NCBI RefSeq assembly: GCF_001179845.1
Contig: NZ_CVSB01000037.1
Coordinates: 1 to 64,000, forward strand
Origin: Candidatus Pelagibacter communis
Lineage (GTDB): Bacteria; Pseudomonadota; Alphaproteobacteria; Pelagibacterales; Pelagibacteraceae
Direction: 5' to 3'
DNA: 64,000 nucleotides
Shown: positions 18,974 to 28,081 of the stretch, piece by piece
Layout of the letters: each line of letters opens with the position of its first letter
Position numbering within the stretch: position 1 is the first letter of the stretch
Program-made: the position numbers and the translations under genes
The notes under the pieces: generated by a model
Databases searched by the model: none
What the model was told of the DNA's origin: nothing
What the model saw: only the letters and a program-made list of their open reading frames with translations

Positions 18974-19672
18974 TTACCCAAATAAGTTGAAAAATTTTTC
19001 AAAAAAACCCAATTTTTTTGTATTTTTTTGGACAAACATGACCTCATTTTCATTAGAACCATTCAAAATATCAAAAGTCATTTTTGATATTTCTATGTCA
19101 TTTTTAAAAAAATTTTTAACATAATTTCCATCCACACACTTGGTGATATTTATTTGATAATTTTTTAATACTTTATTTAAATTCTGTATAATTTCATTTG
19201 AGATAGATTTAAATTGAACCTCTAAATTAAAATGCTCACACTCTAAATTATCTTGCAAATAAGAATATTTTTTACCATCAATCAAATAACTTTTTATTAT
19301 AATATGCATTATTTTTTCATCTGGATAATTTTCTTTGAATAGGTCTTTAGCGTTAGTTATAGAACTTTGTAAGAAAGTCTTAGTTTTTGAAGGTTCATAA
19401 TTTTTTTGTTTAATTCCTATTTGGATATTTAAGATACTTGCATAATCAATGATAATAAAAATATTCTCAACAAATTTTCCTAATAATTTTTCTATTCTAA
19501 ATACATTGTCATCAAGAAATTTTTTAAGATCAGAATAGTTTATAAAATTTGTTTTTTCAAAATTTATTTCTTTACCATACAAGTTGTTCCTACTTTTAGT
19601 ATCAAATAAATAAATTCCAAATTTAGTTTGGGAAATACTTAAATAGGTTTCAAACTCAAAAATTTCATTCAT
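18974..19672 (-). CDS. ftsA: Truncated FtsA-like cell division protein
   Basis: A 232-residue protein in the ftsA slot between ftsQ and lpxC; normal FtsA is about 400-430 residues. Residues around 120-190 (IMHIIIKSYLIDGKKY, then a strand-rich block and NLNKVLKNYQINITKCV) align by eye with the 1C domain of FtsA, where other species have IHxLPxxYxxDG and a following xCVExAGL. The N-terminal 50 residues look like the first strands of subdomain 1A. Domains 2A and 2B, which complete the ATP site and bind the FtsZ tail, are absent. The end (LGFFEKFFNLFG) is an amphipathic helix like the FtsA membrane anchor. It overlaps ftsQ by 8 bp. Only 65 bp separate it from lpxC, so no room is left for a frameshifted remainder. 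The call rests on position and partial similarity. Confidence 0.65.
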   Translation of the reverse strand: MNEIFEFETYLSISQTKFGIYLFDTKSRNNLYGKEINFEKTNFINYSDLKKFLDDNVFRIEKLLGKFVENIFIIIDYASILNIQIGIKQKNYEPSKTKTFLQSSITNAKDLFKENYPDEKIMHIIIKSYLIDGKKYSYLQDNLECEHFNLEVQFKSISNEIIQNLNKVLKNYQINITKCVDGNYVKNFFKNDIEISKMTFDILNGSNENEVMFVQKNTKKLGFFEKFFNLFG

Positions 19673-20336
19673 TCAATATAATTTGATTATCTATTCTAAT
19701 ATCAATTATGGTAAATTTTCCAATATTATTATCTTCTAAAAATTCATAAGCATAATCTAAAGAAGCTATGGTTGAATGATGAGGTAATTTTAATAAAATA
19801 TTATTTTTTAGTTTAATGTCCCATCTTTTAGATGGAAAAAAAAACAAACTCTCGATTTCCTCAAATGAAAATTTAGATTTATCTACAATTTTTTTAAAAA
19901 TTAAAAATTCTTGAATCTGTGGTTTGCCAAAAATATAAGGTAAATCAGTTGCTTGCAAATTATTAGGTATTAATTTTCCATTTGAACCAATTACAAATGT
20001 TTCATTATTGAAATTTATTTTAGCTATAAAACTTGTTTTTTTAATCATAATCTTTATAGCAGATGGGTAACTTTTAAAAATTTGATATTTTTCAATCAGT
20101 GGATTTGAATTCATTAAATCATTGATTTCTTTTTTATTAATAAAAAAGATATTATTTAAGTTAAGATTTTTTATTTTTTCAATTATAAGACTATTTTCTA
20201 TTTCGCTTAATCCTGAAACTTCAATATTTTTAACTTTTTGAAATTCTAAATTGTTTAATGAAATATTATTAGTTGAACTTATTAATATTAATAAAAAAAA
20301 ATAAATTAATAACTTTTTACTTTTTCTTTGATGCAT
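19665..20336 (-). CDS. ftsQ: Cell division protein FtsQ
   Basis: A 223-residue single-pass membrane protein of the divisome. The membrane helix is at about residues 8-24, followed by a POTRA domain (VKNIEVSGLSEIENSLIIEKI) and a beta domain (FVIGSNGKLI, LPYIFGKPQ). The C-terminal DIRIDNQIIL matches the region that binds FtsL/FtsB in relatives. It overlaps ddl by 20 bp and the ftsA-like gene by 8 bp. Confidence 0.88.
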   Translation of the reverse strand: MHQRKSKKLLIYFFLLILISSTNNISLNNLEFQKVKNIEVSGLSEIENSLIIEKIKNLNLNNIFFINKKEINDLMNSNPLIEKYQIFKSYPSAIKIMIKKTSFIAKINFNNETFVIGSNGKLIPNNLQATDLPYIFGKPQIQEFLIFKKIVDKSKFSFEEIESLFFFPSKRWDIKLKNNILLKLPHHSTIASLDYAYEFLEDNNIGKFTIIDIRIDNQIILNE

Positions 20337-21231
20337 CCTGCATAATCCACTCGATTAAATCTAAAAAACTAATTCCTCTAAATGCTGCAATTTCTGGAAC
20401 AAGTGAAAGTTTAGTCATACCTGGTTGAGTATTTATTTCTAAAAGGTAAAATTTATCGTTAAAAAATTTAAAATCAGATCTTGTAACCCCCTGACAACCA
20501 ATTGCTCTATGAGCTTTGTATGCCATATTCATAACCGTATTCATTTTACCTTTAGGTAAATCAACTGGAATTATATGTTTAGTTTTTGCACTAGAATTAT
20601 ATTTTGCTTGATAATCATAAAATTTTCTTTTTGGTTTTAGTTCTATTGCTCCTAGTTTTTTATTTCCCATTATTGCAACTTGTATTTCCCTTCCACCAAT
20701 AAATTCCTCAATCATAACTTTTTTATATTGTTTTATTGAGTTAAGAATTTTAATTATATTTTTTTCATTACAAATATACACGTTAACACTAGAACCCTCA
20801 TTTATAGGCTTTACTACTACTGGAAATTTAAATTTTTTTTTTATTTTTTTTATTAAATCTTTATTTTTAATATCGTAAGAATATGTAAAAAATTTTGGTG
20901 TATTTATATTATTTTTAATAAATATTTTTTTTGAGATCTCTTTGTCCATAGCTATTGCTGATGAAATAACTCCTGAATGTGTATAGGGAATTTTAAACCT
21001 CTCTAGAATAGTTTGAATATAACCATCCTCACCAAATTGACCATGTAATGCATTAAAAATTACACTCGGTTTAAATATTTTAATATTTTTTTCTAAATTA
21101 TTATCTGGTTCAGAAATTTTTACTTTGTAACCATTGTTTTTTAATTCCTTAGCAACTTGACGTCCTGTATCAAGACTAATTAACCTCTCCTTCGAAATGC
21201 CGCCAGATAGTATAAGTATTTTTTTTTTCAA
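20317..21231 (-). CDS. ddl: D-alanine-D-alanine ligase
   Basis: A 304-residue ATP-grasp enzyme that makes the D-Ala-D-Ala end of the peptidoglycan stem. Signature pieces are LSGGISKERLISL at the N-terminus, NALHGQFGEDGYIQ, PVVVKPINEGSSVNVY, EEFIGGREIQVA, and the metal-binding EINTQPGMTKLSLVP. It lies in the normal place between murB and ftsQ. Confidence 0.96.
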   Translation of the reverse strand: MKKKILILSGGISKERLISLDTGRQVAKELKNNGYKVKISEPDNNLEKNIKIFKPSVIFNALHGQFGEDGYIQTILERFKIPYTHSGVISSAIAMDKEISKKIFIKNNINTPKFFTYSYDIKNKDLIKKIKKKFKFPVVVKPINEGSSVNVYICNEKNIIKILNSIKQYKKVMIEEFIGGREIQVAIMGNKKLGAIELKPKRKFYDYQAKYNSSAKTKHIIPVDLPKGKMNTVMNMAYKAHRAIGCQGVTRSDFKFFNDKFYLLEINTQPGMTKLSLVPEIAAFRGISFLDLIEWIMQDASKKK

Positions 21232-21232
21232 T

Positions 21233-22138
21233 TTATTCTAATATTTTTATTTCTGTTTCTAATTTAACCCCAGTTTTTTTAAATACACCCTCAGAAACAA
21301 ATTCTATTAATTTTTTCATATCTTCAAACTTAGCATTACCTTTATTTACAAAAAAATTACAGTGTTTTTCAGAAATTGATGCATCTCCAAAAGATGTTTC
21401 TAATGGCACTGACTCTTTTATTAGTTGCCAAACTTTTTTTTCAGATTGATCTATAGGATTTTTAAAAGTACTACCACTAGTCTTAATTTTTGTTGGTTGT
21501 GCTACATCTTTTTTTTGTTTAAGTAACTGTATTTCATTTTTGATAGCTTTTTTTTCTTTTTTAAAACCTTTAAATGATGCACTTAAAAAAATGAGATCTT
21601 CAGATAATCCACTGTCTCTATATTTAAAATTAATATCTTCTGCAGGTATAGTTATTACCTGACCTGATTTATTTACTGCTTGAACAGAAGTAAGAATATC
21701 CTTGAACTCTCTTTGAAAACAACCTGCATTCATTTTAATACCTCCACCTACTGTACCAGGTATGCAAGAGAGAAATTCAAAACCACCTAAACTATTTTCC
21801 ATTGCAAATTCAGATAATGTTTTATCTGTAACCGCACTACCAGCCACTATAATTTGTTCAGAATGTAAAGAAATATGATTAAAATTTTGAGTAAGTTTGA
21901 TTACAACTCCATCAAATTTGTTGTCAGATATGAGTGTATTAGAACCAGCTCCTAATATAAATATTTTTTCTTTATCTTGAATTTTTTTAAGAAATTTAAT
22001 TAATTCTTTTAAATTATCAGCCTTATAGAAAGCTTTAGTTTTGCCCCCTATGTTAAACCAGTTTTTTTTTTTTAGATCATAATCAAGCTTCAAATTAAAA
22101 TTAAATTCCGAAACCAACTCTTTTAAATCAATTTTCAT
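21233..22138 (-). CDS. murB: UDP-N-acetylenolpyruvoylglucosamine reductase
   Basis: A 301-residue FAD enzyme that reduces enolpyruvyl-UDP-GlcNAc to UDP-MurNAc. FAD-binding motifs are WFNIGGKTKAFY, ILGAGSNTLIS and FLSCIPGTVGGGIKMNAGCF. The Ser proton donor fits KTSGSTFKNP, and GDASISEKHCNFFVN with a C-terminal Glu-rich end completes the site. It shares one base with murC at the boundary. Confidence 0.96.
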   Translation of the reverse strand: MKIDLKELVSEFNFNLKLDYDLKKKNWFNIGGKTKAFYKADNLKELIKFLKKIQDKEKIFILGAGSNTLISDNKFDGVVIKLTQNFNHISLHSEQIIVAGSAVTDKTLSEFAMENSLGGFEFLSCIPGTVGGGIKMNAGCFQREFKDILTSVQAVNKSGQVITIPAEDINFKYRDSGLSEDLIFLSASFKGFKKEKKAIKNEIQLLKQKKDVAQPTKIKTSGSTFKNPIDQSEKKVWQLIKESVPLETSFGDASISEKHCNFFVNKGNAKFEDMKKLIEFVSEGVFKKTGVKLETEIKILE

Positions 22139-23532
22139 TATAATAATTTAGGCAATTCTCTCATCCAACTTGAAATAGTCCCAGCACCCATTCCTATAAC
22201 AATTTTTTTTCCATAAATGTTTGCTTTAATAAATTTTGCTAATTGGAATCTATCATCTACTAAAAATAGCTGCACTTTTGAGTTTTTAATTATTTCTTTA
22301 GCAAAATTTGTATAACTAAATCCAAGCTTTAATTTTTCTCCAGCGGTATAAATTGGAAACAAAATAACTTTATCTGCATTTTTAAAAGCAAAGGTAAATT
22401 CTTTTTTTAAATCTTTTAATCTTGATACTCTATGTGGTTGAAAAATACATATTTTTTCATAATCTTTATAAACATTTTTTACACCATCTAGCACTTCTGT
22501 GATTTCTGTAGGATGGTGAGCATAATCATCATAAAAATCTACATTATTAAAACTGAAAATTTTATTAAATCTCCTTTGAACCCCTTTAAAATTTGTAAGT
22601 CCTTTTTTAATATTTTTTATTGGTAAACCTAAAGTCAACGCTAATGCTGCTGCAGCTACGGAATTTTTAATGTTATGAGTTCCTAATAAAGGAATTTTGA
22701 ATTTTTTAATTAATTGATTTTTTTTATTAGGTAATTTTATATTTAAGTCAAACTCGGAGAATTCTTTAAATTGTTTTATATTTTTAATACAAAAATTTGA
22801 TTTGGGATCCAAACCATATGTATAGAAGTTTTTATTTTTGAGATTTTTAATTAAATTTTTATTATTTTTGTCATCTAAACAAATAAATGATTTTCCAAAT
22901 GAAGGAACCTTATTTACAAAATTTTCAAAATATTTATTTAATTTGTCCATAGTGCCATAATAATCCATGTGCTCTCGATCTATATTAGTGATGATTGAAT
23001 ATGTTGGGGGTATAAAGATAAAACTTCCATCTGACTCATCTGCCTCTAAAATAGACCATTCACTTTTCCCAAGCTTTGCGGAATTATTAATTGAATTTAT
23101 TACTCCACCATTGATTATTGTAGGATCAATATTTGTTTCTTGAAATATAGATGCTATCAAAGATGTTGTTGTGGTTTTACCGTGTGATCCAACTACTACA
23201 ATATTTTTCGTTAAAGAAACAATATTGGCTAGCATCTCTCCTCTTTTATAAATGGGTAATTGTTTTTTTTTTGCTGCAGCAACCTCAGGATTATTTTTTT
23301 TAATAGCTGAAGATATAACTAGTATAGTTCCCTTATTTATATTTTGTTTCTTATGTCCAATAAAAATTTTTATTTTTTCTTTTCTCAATCTTTCAATATT
23401 TTTATTATTTGAAATATCGCTACCTTGAACTTTAAAACCTTTACCCTTCATTATTAATGCTAAGCCACTCATACCTATTCCACCTATTCCAACGAAATGT
23501 ATCAGTTCTGATTTTGCTAATTTAATTTTCAT
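22138..23532 (-). CDS. murC: UDP-N-acetylmuramate-L-alanine ligase
   Basis: A 464-residue Mur ligase that adds the first amino acid of the peptide stem. The N-terminal VGIGGIGMSGLALIM binds UDP-MurNAc. The ATP loop is GSHGKTTTTSL, followed by EADESDGSF with the Glu/Asp metal residues, and DDYAHHPTEI in the C-terminal domain. It overlaps murG by 11 bp. Confidence 0.97.
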   Translation of the reverse strand: MKIKLAKSELIHFVGIGGIGMSGLALIMKGKGFKVQGSDISNNKNIERLRKEKIKIFIGHKKQNINKGTILVISSAIKKNNPEVAAAKKKQLPIYKRGEMLANIVSLTKNIVVVGSHGKTTTTSLIASIFQETNIDPTIINGGVINSINNSAKLGKSEWSILEADESDGSFIFIPPTYSIITNIDREHMDYYGTMDKLNKYFENFVNKVPSFGKSFICLDDKNNKNLIKNLKNKNFYTYGLDPKSNFCIKNIKQFKEFSEFDLNIKLPNKKNQLIKKFKIPLLGTHNIKNSVAAAALALTLGLPIKNIKKGLTNFKGVQRRFNKIFSFNNVDFYDDYAHHPTEITEVLDGVKNVYKDYEKICIFQPHRVSRLKDLKKEFTFAFKNADKVILFPIYTAGEKLKLGFSYTNFAKEIIKNSKVQLFLVDDRFQLAKFIKANIYGKKIVIGMGAGTISSWMRELPKLL

Positions 23533-24586
23533 TAATAATTTTCAGTATTTTTTGATTAACATTATTCCATGTATTTTGATAATTTAATTTCTGTAAATTA
23601 TTTTTTTTTGTCATGTAATCCTGACTTTTATTTGTCAATTTTAGTAAAAATTTCTCAAATTTTTGACTATCAAAACTTTTTTGATCAATTATCCAGCAAC
23701 AATCCTGTTCCTCATAATATTTTGCATTTTCATACTGATGATTATCTTTTGATGACGGAAGTGGTATTGCTATAAATGGAATATTTAAAAAGGATAGTTC
23801 AGCTAAACTAGATGCTCCAGCTCTTGTTATACATAAGTCTCCTTGTTTTAAAACCTCTTTAAGATTGTGATCAAAACTGAAAACTCTACTTTCAATATTA
23901 TTTTGAGAATAAAAATTTTTTAAAAAATTGATATTTTTCTCGCTTGTTTGATGGATAATTTTTATAGATGCTTGTTTTGATAAACTAACAAAAGATTTAT
24001 TTAAAAGTTCATCAAAAATTTTTGCACCCTGACTTCCTCCTATAATTATAATCGTAAATAAATTATCAGATTTTTGATGCGTGCTGATTTCGTAATATTC
24101 TTTTCGTATCAAAGGTTTTACAGTAGTTAATTTGTGATTAATTCCAGATGGTAAATTAATTAAATTCTTTGAATAACATATTAATTTTCTTGAAAAATTT
24201 AAAAAAAATTTATTTGCTCTTCCAAGAACCATATTTGGTTCAATTAAAAAAATATTAATTCCCAATATTTTTGCTGCTAAACATATTGGCAAAGACATAT
24301 AGCCACCTGTAGAAATTAAAATTGAAATATTATTTTTTTTTAAAATAAAAAAAGATTTAACAGTTAGAAAAAATATTTTTAAAAATGAAAAAGGAAGTAG
24401 AAAGTAATTATTTAATTTTGGGGTGTTGATTACAAATACTTTGTAATCCTTATCTAAATATGTAAGGCCTCTTATATCGGTAGAAATCAAGGTTTCATGT
24501 GTATGCTTTAAATGATTATAAATTGTAATTGCTGGTATCACATGACCTCCAGATCCACCTGTAGAAATTAAAACTTTTTTTGTCAT
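23522..24586 (-). CDS. murG: MurG glycosyltransferase (lipid II synthesis)
   Basis: A 354-residue GT28 enzyme that adds GlcNAc to lipid I on the inner face of the membrane. The glycine-rich ISTGGSGGHVIPAI at the N-terminus, the second loop IIIGGSQGAKIFD, and ITRAGASSLAELSFLNIPFIAIPLP in the UDP-GlcNAc-binding half are diagnostic. It starts 3 bp after ftsW. Confidence 0.96.
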   Translation of the reverse strand: MTKKVLISTGGSGGHVIPAITIYNHLKHTHETLISTDIRGLTYLDKDYKVFVINTPKLNNYFLLPFSFLKIFFLTVKSFFILKKNNISILISTGGYMSLPICLAAKILGINIFLIEPNMVLGRANKFFLNFSRKLICYSKNLINLPSGINHKLTTVKPLIRKEYYEISTHQKSDNLFTIIIIGGSQGAKIFDELLNKSFVSLSKQASIKIIHQTSEKNINFLKNFYSQNNIESRVFSFDHNLKEVLKQGDLCITRAGASSLAELSFLNIPFIAIPLPSSKDNHQYENAKYYEEQDCCWIIDQKSFDSQKFEKFLLKLTNKSQDYMTKKNNLQKLNYQNTWNNVNQKILKIINEN

Positions 24587-24589
24587 TTA

Positions 24590-25711
24590 TTAAGTTATTT
24601 TTCTTTTTGTTAAATTTAAAATTATCCCACCTAATACTGATGTGCTTATAATCGATGAACCACCATAACTTAAAAAAGGTAATGTCATTCCAGTAGTTGG
24701 AAATAATCTTATATTAACCCCAACATGAATTGTGGCCTGCATTAATATTAAACTAATTGATCCTATTAAAATAAGTTTAACTTTATCATTTGTCTCAAAA
24801 CTTATTTTTTTAAAAACCATATAAATTAAGATCAAAAACAATAATAATATTAACATTATGGCAACAACACCAAACTCTTCAGAAATTACTGAAATAATGT
24901 AGTCAGTATGTGCTTCGGGAACTCTATTTTTAAGAACTCCTTCACCTATACCTTTTCCAAAAAAGCCCCCACTTGTAATTGACTCTATTGCTTTATCAGA
25001 TTGGAAGTTATGAGTACCTATTTCTCTATTAAAAAATGAAAAAATACGTCCCTGGATATAATCAAACCTTGGAACATAAATAATAAGATAAGTAAGCAAA
25101 GACGCTCCAGCAATAAATATTGCTAAAAGAATATATATATTAATTCCTGATGTGAAGATTAGAACTGCCCAACAAAATACCACTAATAAAGTTTGGCCGA
25201 TATCTGGTTGAGCGATTAATAGTAAAGAAATGACAGATATCAAAAAAAAAGATATCAAATACTTAAATAAAATATTTGATTTAATATCACATAGAATAGT
25301 TGCTAAAATTATTATCAAAAATGGTTTTAGAACTTCTATGGGCTGAAATCTTGGTAAAAAAAATAAGTCTATCCATCTTTTAGAACCTTTAACTTCAACA
25401 CCAATGAGTGGAACTAAAAATAGAGAAATAAGTGAAATAAAAAAAAGAATAATAGAGTATTTATATAATTGACCTGAATTTAATAAGGAAAAAATAAAAA
25501 TAAGAGATATTCCAATTAACACATAAATCAAATGTTTAAAAAAGAAAAAATAACTATTGGTATCTAACTTATCAGAGGCTATTAGAGAAGTTGAAACTAA
25601 AGAAAAAAATAATCCAATAATAAATAATAAACTTATTAGTAAAAAAATAGATTTATCTATGTTTTTCCACCACTGATAATAAAATTTGTAAACAATACTA
25701 TCGTTTTGCAT
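24590..25711 (-). CDS. ftsW: SEDS peptidoglycan polymerase FtsW
   Basis: A 373-residue polytopic membrane protein that polymerises septal peptidoglycan from lipid II together with FtsI. About ten hydrophobic segments are visible. SEDS marks include WIDLFFLPRFQPIEVLKP, LIAQPDIGQTLL with the catalytic Asp region, AHTDYIISVISEEFG, and the C-terminal GMTLPFLSYGGSSII. It overlaps murD by 14 bp. Confidence 0.95.
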   Translation of the reverse strand: MQNDSIVYKFYYQWWKNIDKSIFLLISLLFIIGLFFSLVSTSLIASDKLDTNSYFFFFKHLIYVLIGISLIFIFSLLNSGQLYKYSIILFFISLISLFLVPLIGVEVKGSKRWIDLFFLPRFQPIEVLKPFLIIILATILCDIKSNILFKYLISFFLISVISLLLIAQPDIGQTLLVVFCWAVLIFTSGINIYILLAIFIAGASLLTYLIIYVPRFDYIQGRIFSFFNREIGTHNFQSDKAIESITSGGFFGKGIGEGVLKNRVPEAHTDYIISVISEEFGVVAIMLILLLFLILIYMVFKKISFETNDKVKLILIGSISLILMQATIHVGVNIRLFPTTGMTLPFLSYGGSSIISTSVLGGIILNLTKRKIT

Positions 25712-26996
25712 TTATATATTTTTTAATTATCTGATTAAAATAATACCCTCTATCTTCAAAATTTTTGAAACTATCAAATGAAGCTCCAGCTGGACTGAAA
25801 AAAATAATATTTTTTTTAGATTGTTGAATATTAATTTCTGAAAAAATAACTTTAAGAGTTTCTTGTAAATTTTTAAAATTTTTAATTTTTAATCTATTTT
25901 TTAAAATTTTTATAAATTTTCTATGATGTGATCCAAAAATATAAGCTTTGATATTTTTACACTTTATTTTTGATAGTTTAAATTTATCTCCTTTTTTTGG
26001 AATTCCTCCTAAGATCCAATATACATCATTTAAATTTTTTAATATATTTTCCGAGGAAGCAAAGCTTGTAGATTTAGAGTCGTTAATTATTGTGAGATTT
26101 TTTTTATCAAATATAATTTGTTGTCTGAAATCTAGACCTTTAAACTTATTAATTGTTTGAATTAATTTTTTGTAATTAAGTTTTAATCTTGGAGCAATTT
26201 TTAATATAAATGATAAATTTTCTTTATTACCATCAGATAAAAAATATTTATTAGTAATTTTATTAAACTTTTTATCTATATTTGAAGTCTGTACTCTGTA
26301 AATTTTTGAACTATATTTATTTTTATTTAATTTTTTAGTTATTAGTGCATCCTCTTTTTTCACGTATGCAAGAGATCCTCTTATTTGAGATTTTAATAAT
26401 TTAAATTTTGCATTTACATAATTTTTTAAACTTTTATGTCTCTCAATGTGGTCTGCGGTTATGTTTAAAATAGCAGCATATTTTGATCTAAATACGCTAC
26501 TGTAATCTAGCTGGTAAGAAGAAGCCTCTATTACAAAGATTGTTTTTTTTGTAATATTTTTTTCTGATAATGCTGGATTACCAATATTACCAATAAGTCT
26601 TGAGTCTCTTTTTTGATCGATTAAAGCATCATGTAAAATTTTAGCAGTTGTAGATTTGCCGTTTGTTCCAGTAATCGTAATACTTTCATTGTTATAAAAT
26701 GAAAACAAAACATCAAGATCCGTATGAATTTTTTTAAAATTTTTCTTTAAAAAATTCGATAATTTACAATTTGAAATATCAATTCCAGGACTAACAATAA
26801 TTCTATCAAAATTTATTTTTTGAATTTGCTTTAATTTAATTATTTTTTTTCTAAGTTTTAATTTAATTTTTTGATTGTCATCAAACAAATATACATCAGA
26901 CTTGTTTTTTAAAAACTTATAAGATGAAATGCCGCTCTTTCCTAAACCATAAATTAATATTTTTTTTCTGAAAAAAATATTATTAAATATTTTCAT
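25698..26996 (-). CDS. murD: UDP-MurNAc-L-alanine:D-glutamate ligase
   Basis: A Mur ligase that adds D-Glu. I take ATG at 26996 as the start (MKIFNNIFFRKKILIYGLGKSG, 432 residues), which shares one base with the mraY stop; a longer frame to 27053 would run deep into mraY. The ATP loop is TGTNGKSTTAKI, then IEASSYQLDY, NITADHIERH with the metal His, and NDSKSTSF in the C-terminal domain. Confidence 0.95.
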   Translation of the reverse strand: MKIFNNIFFRKKILIYGLGKSGISSYKFLKNKSDVYLFDDNQKIKLKLRKKIIKLKQIQKINFDRIIVSPGIDISNCKLSNFLKKNFKKIHTDLDVLFSFYNNESITITGTNGKSTTAKILHDALIDQKRDSRLIGNIGNPALSEKNITKKTIFVIEASSYQLDYSSVFRSKYAAILNITADHIERHKSLKNYVNAKFKLLKSQIRGSLAYVKKEDALITKKLNKNKYSSKIYRVQTSNIDKKFNKITNKYFLSDGNKENLSFILKIAPRLKLNYKKLIQTINKFKGLDFRQQIIFDKKNLTIINDSKSTSFASSENILKNLNDVYWILGGIPKKGDKFKLSKIKCKNIKAYIFGSHHRKFIKILKNRLKIKNFKNLQETLKVIFSEINIQQSKKNIIFFSPAGASFDSFKNFEDRGYYFNQIIKKYINAKR

Positions 26997-28081
26997 TATC
27001 TTAATTTTAAGGTAGCTAAACCAATCATTGCCAGGATGATAGAGATGATCCAAAACCTAATTACAACTGTAGACTCTGGCCATCCTTTTTTCTCAAAATG
27101 ATGATGAATAGGCGCCATTCTAAAAATTCTTTTTCCAGTAAGTTTAAATGAAATTACCTGAACCATTACTGAAACTGCCTCTAGTACAAAAAGTCCACCA
27201 GTAATAGCTAAAACAATTTCATGCTTTGTAATAATTCCTACTGCACCTAAAGATCCTCCAAGAGATAATGAGCCTGTGTCACCCATAAAAATTTTAGCAG
27301 GTGGAGCATTAAACCATAAGAAACCTAAACAAGAGCCGATAATTGCGCCACAAAAAATTGATACTTCACCGGTTCCTTCTATGTAGGGAATTTGTAAATA
27401 ATTTGAAAATACGATGTTCCCAGTAACATAACTTATAAAAGCAAAACATGCTGCAACTAATATTACAGGCACTGTTGCTAGACCATCTAATCCATCGGTA
27501 AGGTTAACCGCATTTGATGAACCAATAATTACGAATATTGCAAATGGTATAAAAAACCATCCAAGGTTTAAGATTAAATTTTTAAAGAATGGAAAATATA
27601 AATTATTTAAATCTTGATAATCATTTAAATAAACAAAAAAACTTACACCAATAATTGATAATATTATTTGTGAAGTTATTTTAAACTTTGAAGAAATTCC
27701 TGATGAGTTGCTGTATTTAATTTTTTTATAATCGTCATATGCTCCTAACAAACCAAAGGATATTGCAATGTATATACAAAATAAAATATTTACATTAGAA
27801 AGATCTGCCCAAAATATCACTGAGACTAATAGACCAAATAAGATTATAACACCTCCCATTGTTGGCGTACCAATTTTTTTAACTATATGATCCTCTGGTC
27901 CATCATCCCGTATGGGATTTAAAATTCTTTGTCTTGAAAAGAATTTAATAAACGGTCCTCCAATGATCAGCACAATCACTAATGAAGTAAAAAAAGATAA
28001 ACCAGTTCTAAAAGTTAAATATTTAAATACATTTAAAAAACTAAAAGTATCAACAAAATTTAATAAAAATTGATAAAGCAT
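26996..28081 (-). CDS. mraY: Phospho-MurNAc-pentapeptide transferase
   Basis: A 361-residue membrane enzyme that makes lipid I from UDP-MurNAc-pentapeptide and undecaprenyl phosphate. Conserved polar sites in cytoplasmic loops are GTPTMGGVII, the Asp pair in GAYDDYKKI, NAVNLTDGLDGLA, FMGDTGSLSLGG, and MAPIHHHFEKKGWPE. About ten membrane helices are visible. It stands 0 bp after the murEF fusion gene. Confidence 0.97.
   Translation of the reverse strand: MLYQFLLNFVDTFSFLNVFKYLTFRTGLSFFTSLVIVLIIGGPFIKFFSRQRILNPIRDDGPEDHIVKKIGTPTMGGVIILFGLLVSVIFWADLSNVNILFCIYIAISFGLLGAYDDYKKIKYSNSSGISSKFKITSQIILSIIGVSFFVYLNDYQDLNNLYFPFFKNLILNLGWFFIPFAIFVIIGSSNAVNLTDGLDGLATVPVILVAACFAFISYVTGNIVFSNYLQIPYIEGTGEVSIFCGAIIGSCLGFLWFNAPPAKIFMGDTGSLSLGGSLGAVGIITKHEIVLAITGGLFVLEAVSVMVQVISFKLTGKRIFRMAPIHHHFEKKGWPESTVVIRFWIISIILAMIGLATLKLR

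Noticed and set aside
26997-27053. Longer murD start inside mraY
   Set aside because: The ATG at 26996 overlaps the mraY stop by one base and begins directly at the conserved MurD N-terminus; the longer form would add 19 residues encoded inside mraY.
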